Part shown: positions 15,703 through 24,995 of the stretch, one piece after another
How positions within the stretch are numbered: the stretch's first letter is position 1
Layout of the letters: every line of letters begins with the position of its first letter
NCBI GenBank assembly: GCA_900314925.1
Contig: OMXC01000011.1
Location: 163,056-227,055 of the forward strand
From: an uncultured Bacteroidales bacterium
GTDB taxonomy: Bacteria > Bacteroidota > Bacteroidia > Bacteroidales > P3
Length of the DNA stretch: 64,000 bases
Direction of reading: 5' to 3'
Notes under the pieces: model-generated
The model's database searches: none
What the model saw: the letters and a program-made list of their open reading frames with translations, nothing else
Told to the model about the DNA's origin: nothing
Made by a program: the position numbers and the translations under genes

Positions 15703-16482
15703 CTATTTAAAGCGTAGGAGTACAGACTCGCTGACACGAAGCCCCACCAGCTGTGCCAGCGAGCCTTCTTTTATGGCCAGTTCGAGGAGGCCTGTGGCGG
15801 AGACCACGAGGCGGAGGCGCCGGCGCGGGTCGGCCGAGGCGCTGGTGGTGTGGTAGCCTGCCGAGAGTTCGGTGACCTCCTGGTCGCGCACCGAGAGCAC
15901 AAAGTCGCGCCCCTGGCGTATCTCCTCGAACTCCTTGTAGCTGATGCCGAGGTAGGCGTTGCCGTAGCGGTCGATGTAGTGCACGTAGAGACGGTAGTTG
16001 TCGCCCTGCTGGAGGTAGTGTGGCAGGGTGCGCTGTATCATCTGCGCCGGGCGCTGCCCTATGTCGTCGAGCGAGGCGCCGCGTGCCAGCATGACAGCCA
16101 CACGCGCGAAGACCGAGTAGGCGGCGAAGTTGTAGCTGGCGCCGGGGTTGACGTTGATGGTGCGCACATCCTCCATGGCGTCGCCGAGGGCCATGGCTGC
16201 CAGGCCGTTGTCGCTGCAGAGGTAGTACTGGCCGTGGGCTTTGATGCAGAGGAAGGGCTGCTGTGTGGCCACGTCGACGATGTGTATCGTCCCCGGCGGG
16301 AAGCCCGTGCAGGCCTGGCGCACCACGAAAGTGGCCGTCATCACGTTGTGTGGCTCAAGCCCATGGGTGACGTCGACCACCTGCACGCCCTCGATATGGC
16401 TGTAAAGCAATCCTTTGACCATGCCGGCGAAGAATCCGGCATCGCCCCAGTCGGTGGTCAGTGTCACAATGGGAGTGCTCAT
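15703..16482 (-). CDS. SAM hydrolase (SAM hydroxide adenosyltransferase, DUF62)
   Basis: 259 residues of the chlorinase/fluorinase-like DUF62 family, which in most bacteria hydrolyses S-adenosylmethionine to adenosine and methionine. Visible are the N-terminal TLTTDWGDAGFFAGMVKG, the Asp-rich nucleoside pocket, DVTH, and YLCSDNGLAA with the conserved Asn-Gly. The C-terminal barrel domain follows. The frame extends to a TTG at 16494, but that codon is part of the -7 box, so the ATG at 16482 is the start. The transcript would have a 5' leader of about 6 nt, close to leaderless. Confidence 0.88.
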   Translation of the reverse strand: MSTPIVTLTTDWGDAGFFAGMVKGLLYSHIEGVQVVDVTHGLEPHNVMTATFVVRQACTGFPPGTIHIVDVATQQPFLCIKAHGQYYLCSDNGLAAMALGDAMEDVRTINVNPGASYNFAAYSVFARVAVMLARGASLDDIGQRPAQMIQRTLPHYLQQGDNYRLYVHYIDRYGNAYLGISYKEFEEIRQGRDFVLSVRDQEVTELSAGYHTTSASADPRRRLRLVVSATGLLELAIKEGSLAQLVGLRVSESVLLRFK

Positions 16483-16491
16483 TTCGAGGTG

Positions 16492-16499
16492 CAAAGATA
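16492..16499 (-). promoter_or_regulatory. -7 box of the SAM hydrolase gene
   Basis: TATCTTTG on the minus strand, 9 bp before the ATG, so the mRNA is nearly leaderless. Confidence 0.6.
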
Positions 16500-16604
16500 C
16501 GAATTAAATTCCATTGGCCAAGTAAAAAAGTTTTTGCCGCCTGTACAATAATATTTTGTGCGGTGCGTTTATTGAGAAAATAAAGGTGTAAAAAAGTATC
16601 AGAT

Positions 16605-17444
16605 ATGAAATCTATTATAGTCGGTACCGACTTTTCGGAAGGCTCCTATGTGGCTCTTGAACTTGCTGTTGACGTGGCCAACCGGCTGCAGTGCGGCATA
16701 ATGCTTGTGTGGGTGAAGCGCGAGAAGAAGCTCTTTACCAACGACCAGCTGGATATGATGACCAACCTGGCCAAAGACAAGCTCGAGGAGCTGTGCGACA
16801 AGTACAGCCCCATGATGAAGCACGGCGAAATACACAATGAGATACTTACCGGCAAGGTGTCGACAGCCATTGCCGAGGCTGCGAAGCGCGAGCTGTCGCC
16901 GATGATAATCATCGGCACCAACGGCGCCTCGGGGTTCGAGAAATACTTTATCGGCAGCCAGGCCGCCCGCATCGTGCAGGACTCCCCCTGTCCGGTGCTC
17001 ACCATACGCCAGGGCTACGACTTCCACAAGCGGCTGGAGCGCATAGTGTGCCCCATACGCGTCAACGCCAACTCGCGCCAGAAGGTGCCGCCCGCAGCGA
17101 CCATGGGCAAGATATTCGGCGCCGAAGTGCACATCCTCGGCCTGCTTGACCTCAAGGAGGAGGAGTCGGCCTTGCGTACATACATGACTCAGAGTGTGGA
17201 CTACCTCGAGCGCGAAGGCGTGCCCTACCACTACGAGATACGCACCTACTCCACCTATAGCGACACCGTGCTGGCTTACGCCGACGAGATTAAGGCCGAC
17301 CTCGTCATCATCAATACCGAGCAGGACAAGGTCATCTCGCAGCTGTTCCTTGGCACCAATGCCCAGCAGGTGGTGCACAAGTCGCAGATACCGGTGCTCT
17401 GCATTCATCCGGCCGACTATATCAACGTGGTCGCCAAGGTGTGA
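16605..17444 (+). CDS. Universal stress protein, tandem UspA domains
   Basis: 279 residues with two UspA domains (about 1-140 and 145-275). The first ends in the ATP-binding loop GTNGASGFEKYFIGSQAARI (G-x2-G-x~9-G-S). The second has the degenerate loop NTEQDKVISQLFLGTNAQQV. Both end with the family's final beta strand (CPVLTI, IPVLCI). Tandem Usp proteins bind ATP or other nucleotides in the cytoplasm and respond to starvation or redox stress; the exact role is unknown. The flavoprotein gene follows 22 bp downstream and is probably co-transcribed. Upstream is a divergent 120-bp gap shared with the SAM hydrolase gene. Confidence 0.92.
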   Translation: MKSIIVGTDFSEGSYVALELAVDVANRLQCGIMLVWVKREKKLFTNDQLDMMTNLAKDKLEELCDKYSPMMKHGEIHNEILTGKVSTAIAEAAKRELSPMIIIGTNGASGFEKYFIGSQAARIVQDSPCPVLTIRQGYDFHKRLERIVCPIRVNANSRQKVPPAATMGKIFGAEVHILGLLDLKEEESALRTYMTQSVDYLEREGVPYHYEIRTYSTYSDTVLAYADEIKADLVIINTEQDKVISQLFLGTNAQQVVHKSQIPVLCIHPADYINVVAKV

Positions 17445-17466
17445 GGTAAGTGGTTAGTGGGTGTTT

Positions 17467-18717
17467 ATGGCTTATGATGTAGTTGTTGTCGGAGGTGGGG
17501 CGGCAGGATTGATGGCCGCCGTTACCGCTGCCGGGCGTGGCCTCAGCGTGCTCCTGCTTGAGAAGATGGACCAGGCCGGGCGCAAGTTGCGCATCACCGG
17601 CAAGGGTCGTTGCAATCTCACCAACACCAACACCCTGCGCGACACGCTGCCGCATATAGGCTCCGACGCACGTTTCCTGCGCAACGCATACGGGCGTTTC
17701 TTCAACCGCGAGCTCATGGACTTCTTCGAGGGGCGCGGCGTGCCTCTCGTCGTGGAGCGTGGCAACCGCGTATACCCCGCCTCTGGCAAGGCGCTGGACA
17801 TCTTCCTCGCCCTCATCGGTGAGCTTGAGGCTAACCCTAATGTCACAATACGCAAGAACACCACGGTGAAGGCCGTGGAGACATTCAGCGAAGAGGGGCG
17901 CCGTCAGGCCACGGCAGTGATCCTTGAGCGTGGCGAACGTATCGCATGCCGGCACGTTGTACTGGCTACCGGGGGCATGTCGTACCCCACGACGGGCTCC
18001 ACCGGTGCGGGGTACCGCATAGCCGCCGACCTCGGGCATACTGTCGTCGAGCCTGTGCCGTCGCTCGTGGCTCTCCGCTGCGCAGAGAAGATACCGCAGG
18101 AGCTTGTGGGCTTCCAGCTTAAGAACGTGGAGCTGTCTGTGCATGACGCAGGCAAGGAACTCTGCCGCCATTTCGGCGAGATGACCTTCTGCGACGACGG
18201 GCTTGCCGGCCCCATAGTGCTCAGCACCTCGCGTGTCATCACCCGTAGGCTTCATACGACGCAGGAGCCGCTTGCGGCCTCCCTTGACCTCAAGCCGGCG
18301 CTCACTCGCGAACAGCTCGACAAGCGTCTCATTGCCGACCTCAATGCCAATGGCACCCGCATCTTTAACGACGCCTTGCGGTTGTGGCTCCCCGCCGAGC
18401 TCATATCGTTGGCCCTGCCGCAGATGCACATAGAGTATTACAAGCGTCTCAACCAGATAAACGGAGACGAGCGCCGCCGCCTGCTTGCATGGCTTAAAGG
18501 GGTGCGGTTCACCATCACCGGCACGCATGACTTCAACGAAGCCGTTGTCACGCAGGGAGGAGTCTCACTCTCGGAGGTGAACCCCAAGACCATGGAGAGC
18601 CGCCTTGTCAGCGGCCTGTATATCGTCGGTGAGCTATTGGACCTTGACGCCGACACCGGCGGCTACAACCTGCAGATAGCCTTCAGCACCGGCCATGCCG
18701 CCGGCCAGGCAGTATAA
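17467..18717 (+). CDS. NAD(P)/FAD-dependent oxidoreductase, HI0933/YhiN family
   Basis: 416 residues. The N-terminal dinucleotide-binding motif is VVVVGGGAAGLMAA, followed by GRKLRITGKGRCNLTN, the hallmark of the HI0933-like flavoproteins, then LATGGMSYPTTGSTGAGY and the C-terminal FAD-contacting GELLDLDADTGGYNLQIAFS. The substrate is not established for the family. A GTG at 17461 is possible, but the ATG at 17467 directly precedes the first beta strand. It follows the universal stress gene by 22 bp. A strong intrinsic terminator lies directly after the stop. Confidence 0.92.
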   Translation: MAYDVVVVGGGAAGLMAAVTAAGRGLSVLLLEKMDQAGRKLRITGKGRCNLTNTNTLRDTLPHIGSDARFLRNAYGRFFNRELMDFFEGRGVPLVVERGNRVYPASGKALDIFLALIGELEANPNVTIRKNTTVKAVETFSEEGRRQATAVILERGERIACRHVVLATGGMSYPTTGSTGAGYRIAADLGHTVVEPVPSLVALRCAEKIPQELVGFQLKNVELSVHDAGKELCRHFGEMTFCDDGLAGPIVLSTSRVITRRLHTTQEPLAASLDLKPALTREQLDKRLIADLNANGTRIFNDALRLWLPAELISLALPQMHIEYYKRLNQINGDERRRLLAWLKGVRFTITGTHDFNEAVVTQGGVSLSEVNPKTMESRLVSGLYIVGELLDLDADTGGYNLQIAFSTGHAAGQAV

Positions 18718-18721
18718 AACA

Positions 18722-18750
18722 GAAGCGACCCGCTTGGGTCGCTTCTTTAT
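18722..18750. terminator. Bidirectional intrinsic terminator
   Basis: GAAGCGACCC-GCTT-GGGTCGCTTC, a perfect 10-bp stem with a 4-nt loop followed by TTTATT. It lies between the convergent flavoprotein and ABC-F genes and overlaps the ABC-F stop. Confidence 0.88.
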
Positions 18751-20648
18751 TATTGTTCTGCTGCTATGACAGCCTCTTCCCACTCTGCCATCTTCTGCTC
18801 CAACTGCTCTTTCAGAGACTGGTATTCTTTGTAGAACTCCGCGCTCTGTGCGGCGCCGGTGGCGAGGATGCCGTCTTTCTCTGCTATGGCGGCCTCAAGG
18901 GTCTCTATCTCCTGTTCCTTCTGCTTCACGACGTTCTGCAGCTTGCGGCGCTCGCGCTCGCGCTCCTTGCTCTGCTCGTAGGCCTGCTTGGAGGCGGAGG
19001 AGGCTTTGGGGGCCTCCTGTATGGTCTGTATGGCTGGAGCCTCTGCGCTGTTCTGCACAAACTCCATGATGTCGCCCTTGAACTCGTGCACCGCTCCGTC
19101 GCGGAACTCATACAGCTCGTCGGTCAGGCCGCTGAGGAAGTCGCGGTCGTGGCTAACCACTATCAAGGTGCCGGTGTATTGCAGCAGGGCATTCTTGAGG
19201 ATGTCCTTGCTGTTCATGTCCAGGTGGTTGGTGGGCTCGTCGAGGATGAGCAGGTTGCTTGGTGTGAGCAGCAGCTTGGCCAGTGCCAGACGTGCCTTCT
19301 CGCCGCCGCTGAGCACCTTGACCTTCTTGTCGATGTCGTCGTCGCCGAAGAGGAAGCTGCCCAGTATGTTGCGTATCTTGGGGCGTATGTCGCCCTGGGC
19401 AATGTCGTCTATGGTCTCGAAGACAGTCTTGTCGAGGTTGAGCATGGCTGCCTGGTTCTGTGCGTAGTAGCCCATCTGTACGCCGGCCCCCAGCTTAAAG
19501 GTGCCGGTATAGTCGTTGATGTCGCCAACGATAATCTTGGCCATTGTTGACTTGCCTTCGCCGTTGCGGCCCACGAAGGCCACCTTCTTGCCGGCTGTCA
19601 GCAGCAGGTCGACGCCGTCGAACACCTGGTTGTCGCCGTAGGCTTTGCCCAACCCCTTGGCTTCCACCACTATCTTGCCGCTGTGTGGCGCCGGCGGAAA
19701 CTGGAAGTGTATGCTTTCGGTGCTCACCTCGTCGACGCTGATCTTCTCCATGCGCTCCAGCATCTTCACGCGGCTCTGCACCTGCTTGGCCTTGGTGGCC
19801 TTGTAGCGGAAACGCTCTATGAAAGCCTCTATCTGTGCCACTTGCCGCTGCTGGTTGGTGAGCTGTGCCATCTGGCTGGCGCGCCGTTCCTGCATCTGCA
19901 CCACATACTCCGAGTAGGGGCATTTGTAGTCGTATATGCGGCCGGCGGTAATCTCGATGGTGCGCTTTGTGATGTTGTCGAGGAATGTGCGGTCGTGCGA
20001 TACGAGCACCACGGCGCCGCTGTAGTTGGCCAGATAGTTCTCCAGCCATTGTATCGAGACAATGTCCAGGTGGTTGGTAGGCTCGTCGAGCAGCAGGAAG
20101 TCGGGGTGACGCAGCAGCAGCTTGGCGAGCTCCACGCGCATCTGCCACCCGCCGCTGAACACCGCCACCGGGCGGTCAAAGTCGCTGTGCTTGAAGCCCA
20201 GGCCCAGCAGCACCTTCTCTGCCTGCTCCTGGCGGCGTGCACCGCCGAGGAGGGCGAGGTGTTCCGTCACCTCGTTATGGCGTTCCAGCAGACGTGTGTA
20301 TTCGGCGCTCTCGTAGTCTGTGCGTTCGGCTATCTCCGCCGTCAGGCGTTCCTGCTCGTGTTCGAGGTCGTCGATGGCGCTGAAGGCCGTCAGGGCCTCT
20401 TCGAGCACCGTGCCGATGCTGTCGGGCACCATCTCCTGCGGCAGATAACCCACCGTCTGTCCGCTGGCGATGACGATGGTGCCGCTCTCGGGCTCCTGCC
20501 ACCCGCAGAGTATCTTCAATAAAGTAGACTTGCCGGCACCGTTCATGCCGACAAGTCCTATTCTGTCGCGGTCGCCTATGTTGAATGTGACGCCGCTGAA
20601 GAGGTCGGTGCCTGTGAACTGCACCGACAGATTGTTTACGCTAATCAA
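18750..20648 (-). CDS. ABC-F family ATPase (ribosome-associated)
   Basis: 632 residues with two ABC domains and no membrane segment. Walker A motifs are GMNGAGKST and GRNGEGKST. Signatures are FSGGWQMRVELAKLLL and LSGGEKARLALAKLLL, each followed by LLDEPTNHLD or LILDEPTNHLD. Between them is the charged linker typical of ABC-F translation factors, and a C-terminal coiled coil (about 540-625) resembles Uup/YdiF. Members act on stalled ribosomes or antibiotic-bound ribosomes. The start is a TTG at 20648 whose TTGA overlaps the stop of the tonB-like gene; no ATG upstream is plausible because the following residues ISVNNLSVQF open the first ABC domain. Confidence 0.92.
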   Translation of the reverse strand: MISVNNLSVQFTGTDLFSGVTFNIGDRDRIGLVGMNGAGKSTLLKILCGWQEPESGTIVIASGQTVGYLPQEMVPDSIGTVLEEALTAFSAIDDLEHEQERLTAEIAERTDYESAEYTRLLERHNEVTEHLALLGGARRQEQAEKVLLGLGFKHSDFDRPVAVFSGGWQMRVELAKLLLRHPDFLLLDEPTNHLDIVSIQWLENYLANYSGAVVLVSHDRTFLDNITKRTIEITAGRIYDYKCPYSEYVVQMQERRASQMAQLTNQQRQVAQIEAFIERFRYKATKAKQVQSRVKMLERMEKISVDEVSTESIHFQFPPAPHSGKIVVEAKGLGKAYGDNQVFDGVDLLLTAGKKVAFVGRNGEGKSTMAKIIVGDINDYTGTFKLGAGVQMGYYAQNQAAMLNLDKTVFETIDDIAQGDIRPKIRNILGSFLFGDDDIDKKVKVLSGGEKARLALAKLLLTPSNLLILDEPTNHLDMNSKDILKNALLQYTGTLIVVSHDRDFLSGLTDELYEFRDGAVHEFKGDIMEFVQNSAEAPAIQTIQEAPKASSASKQAYEQSKERERERRKLQNVVKQKEQEIETLEAAIAEKDGILATGAAQSAEFYKEYQSLKEQLEQKMAEWEEAVIAAEQ

Positions 20649-21334
20649 CGCAGCGAGAAGTTGACGGGGAGGTTGTACTGCACGCGCACAGCCTTGCCGC
20701 GCTGTTTGCCGGGCGTCCACTTGGGCATGGCCTTCACAATGCGCACAGCTTCCTGGCCGCATCCGCCTCCGATGTCACGCAGCACGCGCACATTGGTCAC
20801 CGAGCCGTCCTTCTCCACGACGAAGGTGACGAACACACGGCCTGTGATGTTGTTCTCGCGGGCCAGCTGCGGGTACTTGATGTTCTGGGCCAGGTACTTG
20901 TACATGGCTTCCACGCCGCCGGGGAATTCGGGGTCGTTCTCCACGACCTGGAAGATCTCCTGCTCGTCCTCTTCCTCTTCTTCCTCGATTTTGACGGGGG
21001 TGATTTCGATGTTGGTGGCCTCTTCCTGGCGCTGGAACGAACTCATATCCACCTCGTTCTTAGACTCGGCGTCATCCTCGATGACGTTGAGTTCGGTGAC
21101 CACTTCGGGCTGCTCAGGGGGAGGGGGAGGGGGCAGTTCTTCCTGCTGAGTCTGGATGATGACATCCTCCACCTCGTTCTCGGCGGTACGCTGCACCACC
21201 TCGACCTTTTCCTGGTCGTAGTCCTTCCATTCAAAAGCTACCAGAGCGACGGCCATAATCACCACCAGACCTATCTCAAGATAGAGTCCGCGGCGATTTT
21301 CAAGGTCTGCCTTGGGGGTTTTCTTGGCTTCCAT
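20645..21334 (-). CDS. TonB family energy-transducing protein
   Basis: 229 residues. A single N-terminal membrane anchor (about 20-37) is followed by a periplasmic region with a proline run (LPPPPPPEQPE) and a long acidic stretch (KIEEEEEEDEQE). The C-terminal TonB domain has FPGGVEAMYKYLAQNIKYP, then GRVFVTFVVEKDGSVTNV and MPKWTPGKQRGKAVRVQY. This is the usual TonB of Bacteroidales, coupling the proton motive force to outer-membrane receptors through ExbB/ExbD, which are not in the window. The ABC-F gene overlaps its stop by 4 bp. The 175 bp upstream are AT-rich with a near-match -7 box (TAATTTAG). Confidence 0.92.
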   Translation of the reverse strand: MEAKKTPKADLENRRGLYLEIGLVVIMAVALVAFEWKDYDQEKVEVVQRTAENEVEDVIIQTQQEELPPPPPPEQPEVVTELNVIEDDAESKNEVDMSSFQRQEEATNIEITPVKIEEEEEEDEQEIFQVVENDPEFPGGVEAMYKYLAQNIKYPQLARENNITGRVFVTFVVEKDGSVTNVRVLRDIGGGCGQEAVRIVKAMPKWTPGKQRGKAVRVQYNLPVNFSLR

Positions 21335-21509
21335 ATTATTATTTTTTAGTTGTTTATTCGCATTTCGGCCCGTTCTGCGGGGCTTCTTTTCAGGGTGCTA
21401 AATTACGAAAAAAATCTGAATTACCAACAAAAAAATGTTAATTTTTTCGCTTTTCGGCGAAAAAAGGTTGCCATGTGCGCTGTATCTTGCAGTGGTTCTG
21501 TCTGGAAAG

Positions 21510-24500
21510 CTAACAGGCCTCCACCGTTATTTCCGGCGTGAGGTACAACAGATACCCAGAAACCGCCGGATACCCCATGTCGTTCAGCGCTTTGCAGTAG
21601 TTCAGCACCTGGCTGCGGTGGTCGGGCTGCGGTGTGCCGGTCTTGAAGTCCACGACCCACGTCTCGGTGGGCGTGAAGACCACGCGGTCGGGGCGGTAGC
21701 GGTGGCCGACGGCCACAAGGTCGCACTCGTTCTTGGCCTCGTGGCGCGGGTCGAAGAAGCGTGCCGTCTGCTCTGCGCCTACCACGCTCCGTGCCAGCGC
21801 TCCCAGCGCCGCCTTCTCGTCGTCGGTCAGATGCCTGCTGTCGGCGAAACGCTGTATGGCCCCTTCCACGTCGTCGGCGTGGAGCACCGTTGCCAGCAGG
21901 TCGTGGGCGTAGATGCCGAAGCGCCGGCGGTCCTCCATAAGCGAGGTCACGGCCTTCTCGGCTGGCGAGGCTATGCTCACGCGGTCGCTCCAGTCGTCGT
22001 ACGACAGCCGCTTCAGCGTCACCACATCCTTGTGCTTCTCCTTGCCGCCGATCCTCATGAACTCGGCGTCGCCGCAGGTGCAGCCTTTCGGGGCGAAGGC
22101 CTTGAGCAGTGAGGGTGTGCGGCGGTCGTGCTCGCGTGGCTTTTTTTGGTCGGCGACGTCTGGGGTGAATATGAACAACTGTTGCTTGGCGCGCGTGAAG
22201 GCCACATACATGACGTTCAGCTCGTCGACTTCCGTCATCAGCTGCTCCCGGTGCCGCAGGGGCTCGAAGAGGGTGCGCTTTTTGTTGCTGAGGGATACCA
22301 GCGTCGTGGGCATGCCCTTGTCGTCGCCCAGTGTTGTGCCGGGTTCCACCCATAACTCCACGGAGCGTTCTTTGCCGAAGAAGACCGGGCAGATGATCAC
22401 CGGCTTGCCCAGGCCTTTCGATTTGTGTATGGTGAGCAGCTGCACGGCGTCGAGGTCGTCCGAGGATGCCGCCGAGAGTTTCTTCTGCGTGTCGTACCAC
22501 TCCAGGAACTGGCCCGGCTCCTGCCGGTGGCGCGACGCGAAGGCCGCCGCGCGGTTGAGCAGCGACGCCACATAGAGGCTGTCGATGTCTTCAAGGTTAA
22601 GCTCGCGCACCACCTCTTCGCAGCAGTCGTAGAGGTTCATCGCGGCCAGCAGGTCGATGTCGAGTTCGCCATGTATGCCCAGCGCGTCGAGGTGCGACTG
22701 GAGGTCGGCGCGCGCCACGCGGTCGCCGCGGTTCACCACCAGCCGCAAGGCCGCGATGATGGCTTTCACGGCGTGGCTGTTGCTCAGGTAGAAAGACTCC
22801 GACGACGTCTGCCGCACATGGGGGTAGTGCTGGGTCAGATATTCGCTCACTCTGGTCAGCTCGGAGTTCCAGCGGGTGAGCACGGCGATTTCGCCGTAAC
22901 TGTAGCCGCGTTCGTTGTGCATCGTCTCTATCGTGGCGCACACGCGTTCATAGATGGCATCATTGACTTCCGCAAAGCCGTCGGCGGCGGCGTCGGCCTT
23001 GCTCACGATGTCGAGCCGCACATACCCCGGCCACGGATTAACATCGTACTGGAACAGATCCTCGCTGCCTTCGGCGTTGAGCTCCCCTTTGCTGTCGCGG
23101 CCTATGTATATGTCCTGCACCATGGGGTTGTCGGTGTATACCTTGCGTGCGAGGAAGGTGAACAGCCGGTTGTTGAAGCCTATGATCGCCGTGCCGCTGC
23201 GACGGTTGTTGGCGATGCCGCGCACATCGCTGTTGCCCTTCATGGAGAGGGTGCGGCCGTGGTGGCGCATGCCCTCCACCTGCGGCAGGCGCACAAACTG
23301 CGCCACGTCGCCTTGGCGGAAGCGGTAGATGCTCTGCTTGCCGTCGCCCACCACCAGCGACTCCTGCCCCTGGCTGACGCCGTTCTCCAACAGCGGCACC
23401 ATGTTGTGCCACTGCATGATGGAGGTGTCCTGGAACTCGTCGATGAGGAAGTGGCGGTAGCGGTTGCCCAGGCGCTCGTAGATGAACGGCGCCGGGTTGT
23501 CCTCGTCTTCCACCATCTTGTTTATCATGCGGTTGAAGTCGCTCAGGTGTATGATGTCGTTGTCGTGCGTGTAGAGGCGCATCTGGCGGTCGAGCTCGCC
23601 GAGGAGGGCCACGGAATAGATGTTGTTGAGCAGCTCGCTGTAGGTGTTGCACTCGGCGATCAGCTTCAGGGCGCGGTCGTAGCAGTCGTGCAGCTTAGGC
23701 GCCAGGGCGTCCATGGCCGCTCTCTGTCCCGGCGTGGCCTTGGCGCCGTAGAACTTGTCGTTGGCGAAGCTCCCCGCGGTGTAGCTGGTGGGCTCGTCGC
23801 AGCCGCCGGCGGCTATCTTGGCGAAGAAGCCGTAGAAACCGCGGTCGCCCTGGTGGCACACGGCGGCGCCGAGTCCGGCGTCGTTCAGGGCCTTGACGGC
23901 TTCGGCGCCGCAGGCCTTCAGCGCAACCTCGGCGGCGTGCTGCCGTTTGGCGTAGTCGGCGCGTATCTTCATGTAGTCGCTGAGCGTCAGGCTGCTGAGC
24001 TTCTTCAGGTGCACGCCGATGTCCTCGTTGAAAAGATGTTCGGCCAGAGCTGTGAGCGGACGCTCTATGTCGTAGCTGTTGTCGTCATCCATACGGCTCT
24101 CGGCGAAGTCCTTGAGCACGTCGGTGAGGTCGTTGTAGCCTGCGGTGCCGGCCAGCGACATGAGCTGCGCAACGGCCTGGTTGATGAGCTCTTTCTGGTC
24201 GAGCGTGATGTCGAAGTTCATCGGCTGCCCGAAGTCGTGCGCGAATGTGCGCACGATGCGCTGCGTGAAACTGTCTATGGTGCTCACCGACAGGTCGCTG
24301 TAGTGGTGCAGGATGGTGGTGTAGAGGCTGTCGGCCATGTGCTGCAGGGCCTCGGGACTCACCGTTGGCCCCAGCTCGCGCAGCAGGTCGGCGCCCATCC
24401 CGTCGCCGGCGGGGTCGGCGGGTGCGGTGGCCATGATGCGCAACTCCTTGAGTATGCGCTCCTTCATCTCCGCCGCCGCCTTGTTGGTGAAGGTGATGGC

Positions 24501-24635
24501 GAGAATCGAGCGCAACGCCTCGTCAAGGTGCCCCTCGCCGAGCTCGAAGGCCATCTTAAGGTACTCTTTTACAAGCGTGTGTGTCTTGCCGGCGCCGGCC
24601 GATGCCTTGTATATTATGAATGGTTCTTTAGCCAT
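21510..24635 (-). CDS. AddA-like UvrD/RecB-type helicase-nuclease
   Basis: 1041 residues, cytoplasmic. Superfamily 1 helicase motifs are in order: Walker A ASAGAGKT (about 10-17), TFTNKAAAEMKERI (Ia), FLIDEFQDTS (II), and LLTIHKSKGLGKPVII (V). The C-terminus has a RecB-type PD-(D/E)XK nuclease signature (RPDRVVF then WVVDFKTG), as in AddA subunits. These proteins resect double-strand breaks for RecA. An AddB-like partner is usually adjacent, but the upstream gene is divergent mutA and the downstream gene is tonB, so the partner must be elsewhere. A -7 box lies 23 bp before the ATG. Confidence 0.88.
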   Translation of the reverse strand: MAKEPFIIYKASAGAGKTHTLVKEYLKMAFELGEGHLDEALRSILAITFTNKAAAEMKERILKELRIMATAPADPAGDGMGADLLRELGPTVSPEALQHMADSLYTTILHHYSDLSVSTIDSFTQRIVRTFAHDFGQPMNFDITLDQKELINQAVAQLMSLAGTAGYNDLTDVLKDFAESRMDDDNSYDIERPLTALAEHLFNEDIGVHLKKLSSLTLSDYMKIRADYAKRQHAAEVALKACGAEAVKALNDAGLGAAVCHQGDRGFYGFFAKIAAGGCDEPTSYTAGSFANDKFYGAKATPGQRAAMDALAPKLHDCYDRALKLIAECNTYSELLNNIYSVALLGELDRQMRLYTHDNDIIHLSDFNRMINKMVEDEDNPAPFIYERLGNRYRHFLIDEFQDTSIMQWHNMVPLLENGVSQGQESLVVGDGKQSIYRFRQGDVAQFVRLPQVEGMRHHGRTLSMKGNSDVRGIANNRRSGTAIIGFNNRLFTFLARKVYTDNPMVQDIYIGRDSKGELNAEGSEDLFQYDVNPWPGYVRLDIVSKADAAADGFAEVNDAIYERVCATIETMHNERGYSYGEIAVLTRWNSELTRVSEYLTQHYPHVRQTSSESFYLSNSHAVKAIIAALRLVVNRGDRVARADLQSHLDALGIHGELDIDLLAAMNLYDCCEEVVRELNLEDIDSLYVASLLNRAAAFASRHRQEPGQFLEWYDTQKKLSAASSDDLDAVQLLTIHKSKGLGKPVIICPVFFGKERSVELWVEPGTTLGDDKGMPTTLVSLSNKKRTLFEPLRHREQLMTEVDELNVMYVAFTRAKQQLFIFTPDVADQKKPREHDRRTPSLLKAFAPKGCTCGDAEFMRIGGKEKHKDVVTLKRLSYDDWSDRVSIASPAEKAVTSLMEDRRRFGIYAHDLLATVLHADDVEGAIQRFADSRHLTDDEKAALGALARSVVGAEQTARFFDPRHEAKNECDLVAVGHRYRPDRVVFTPTETWVVDFKTGTPQPDHRSQVLNYCKALNDMGYPAVSGYLLYLTPEITVEAC

Positions 24636-24657
24636 TGTGACAACTGTTTTCGCGGTG

Positions 24658-24665
24658 CAAAGATA
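24658..24665 (-). promoter_or_regulatory. -7 box of the AddA-like gene
   Basis: TATCTTTG on the minus strand, 23 bp before the ATG at 24635. Confidence 0.6.
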
Positions 24666-24728
24666 CGACTTTTTCCCGACATGCGGTCAGCGGCGCCACT
24701 TTTTTTCTCCGCCGCCCCAGCCGACCCC

Positions 24729-24909
24729 CAGCCGTCTACCAGCCGTCTACCAGCCGTCCACCTGCCGTTTCCCCACCGTCCCCCTACGGAGTCCCTTCGG
24801 ACCCCCTACGGCCGTTCTTCAGTAGTTCTTCAGTGCCACACTGAAGAACTACTGAAGAAGTATCGTTGAAGTATCGTTGAAATGCCGTAGCGGCTCCGTG
24901 GCGGAAGGG
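24729..24909. repeat. Phased 11-bp repeat element, copy B
   Basis: Sixteen consecutive 11-bp units with no phase slip. They run from CAGCCGTCTAC (twice exact, then CAGCCGTCCAC) through CTACGGAGTCC, CTTCGGACCCC and CTTCAGTAGTT to the centre CTTCAGTG-CCA-CACTGAAGAAC. After the centre come TACTGAAGAAG, TATCGTTGAAG, TATCGTTGAAA, TGCCGTAGCGG and CTCCGTGGCGG. It fills most of the gap between the divergent AddA-like and mutA genes, ending 41 bp before the mutA -7 box. Confidence 0.92.
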
Positions 24910-24950
24910 TGGGGAAAGCAGATTTTTTTATGCCGTGTAATATTTTTTTG

Positions 24951-24958
24951 TATATTTG
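24951..24958 (+). promoter_or_regulatory. -7 box of mutA
   Basis: TATATTTG, a perfect TAnnTTTG match 37 bp before the ATG; a TTTA lies 20 bp upstream in the -33 position. Confidence 0.6.
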
Positions 24959-24995
24959 CATTTTATCAACAAGCAAACATAAACGATACAAGATA

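Noticed and set aside
18753..20522. Plus-strand frames opposite the ABC-F gene
   Set aside because: Shadows of the minus-strand ABC-F coding sequence, without domain motifs.
22425..24869. An 814-codon plus-strand frame opposite the AddA-like gene
   Set aside because: Low-information Val/Ala/His-rich translation, typical of the antisense frame of a GC-rich gene; the minus strand has every helicase and nuclease motif.
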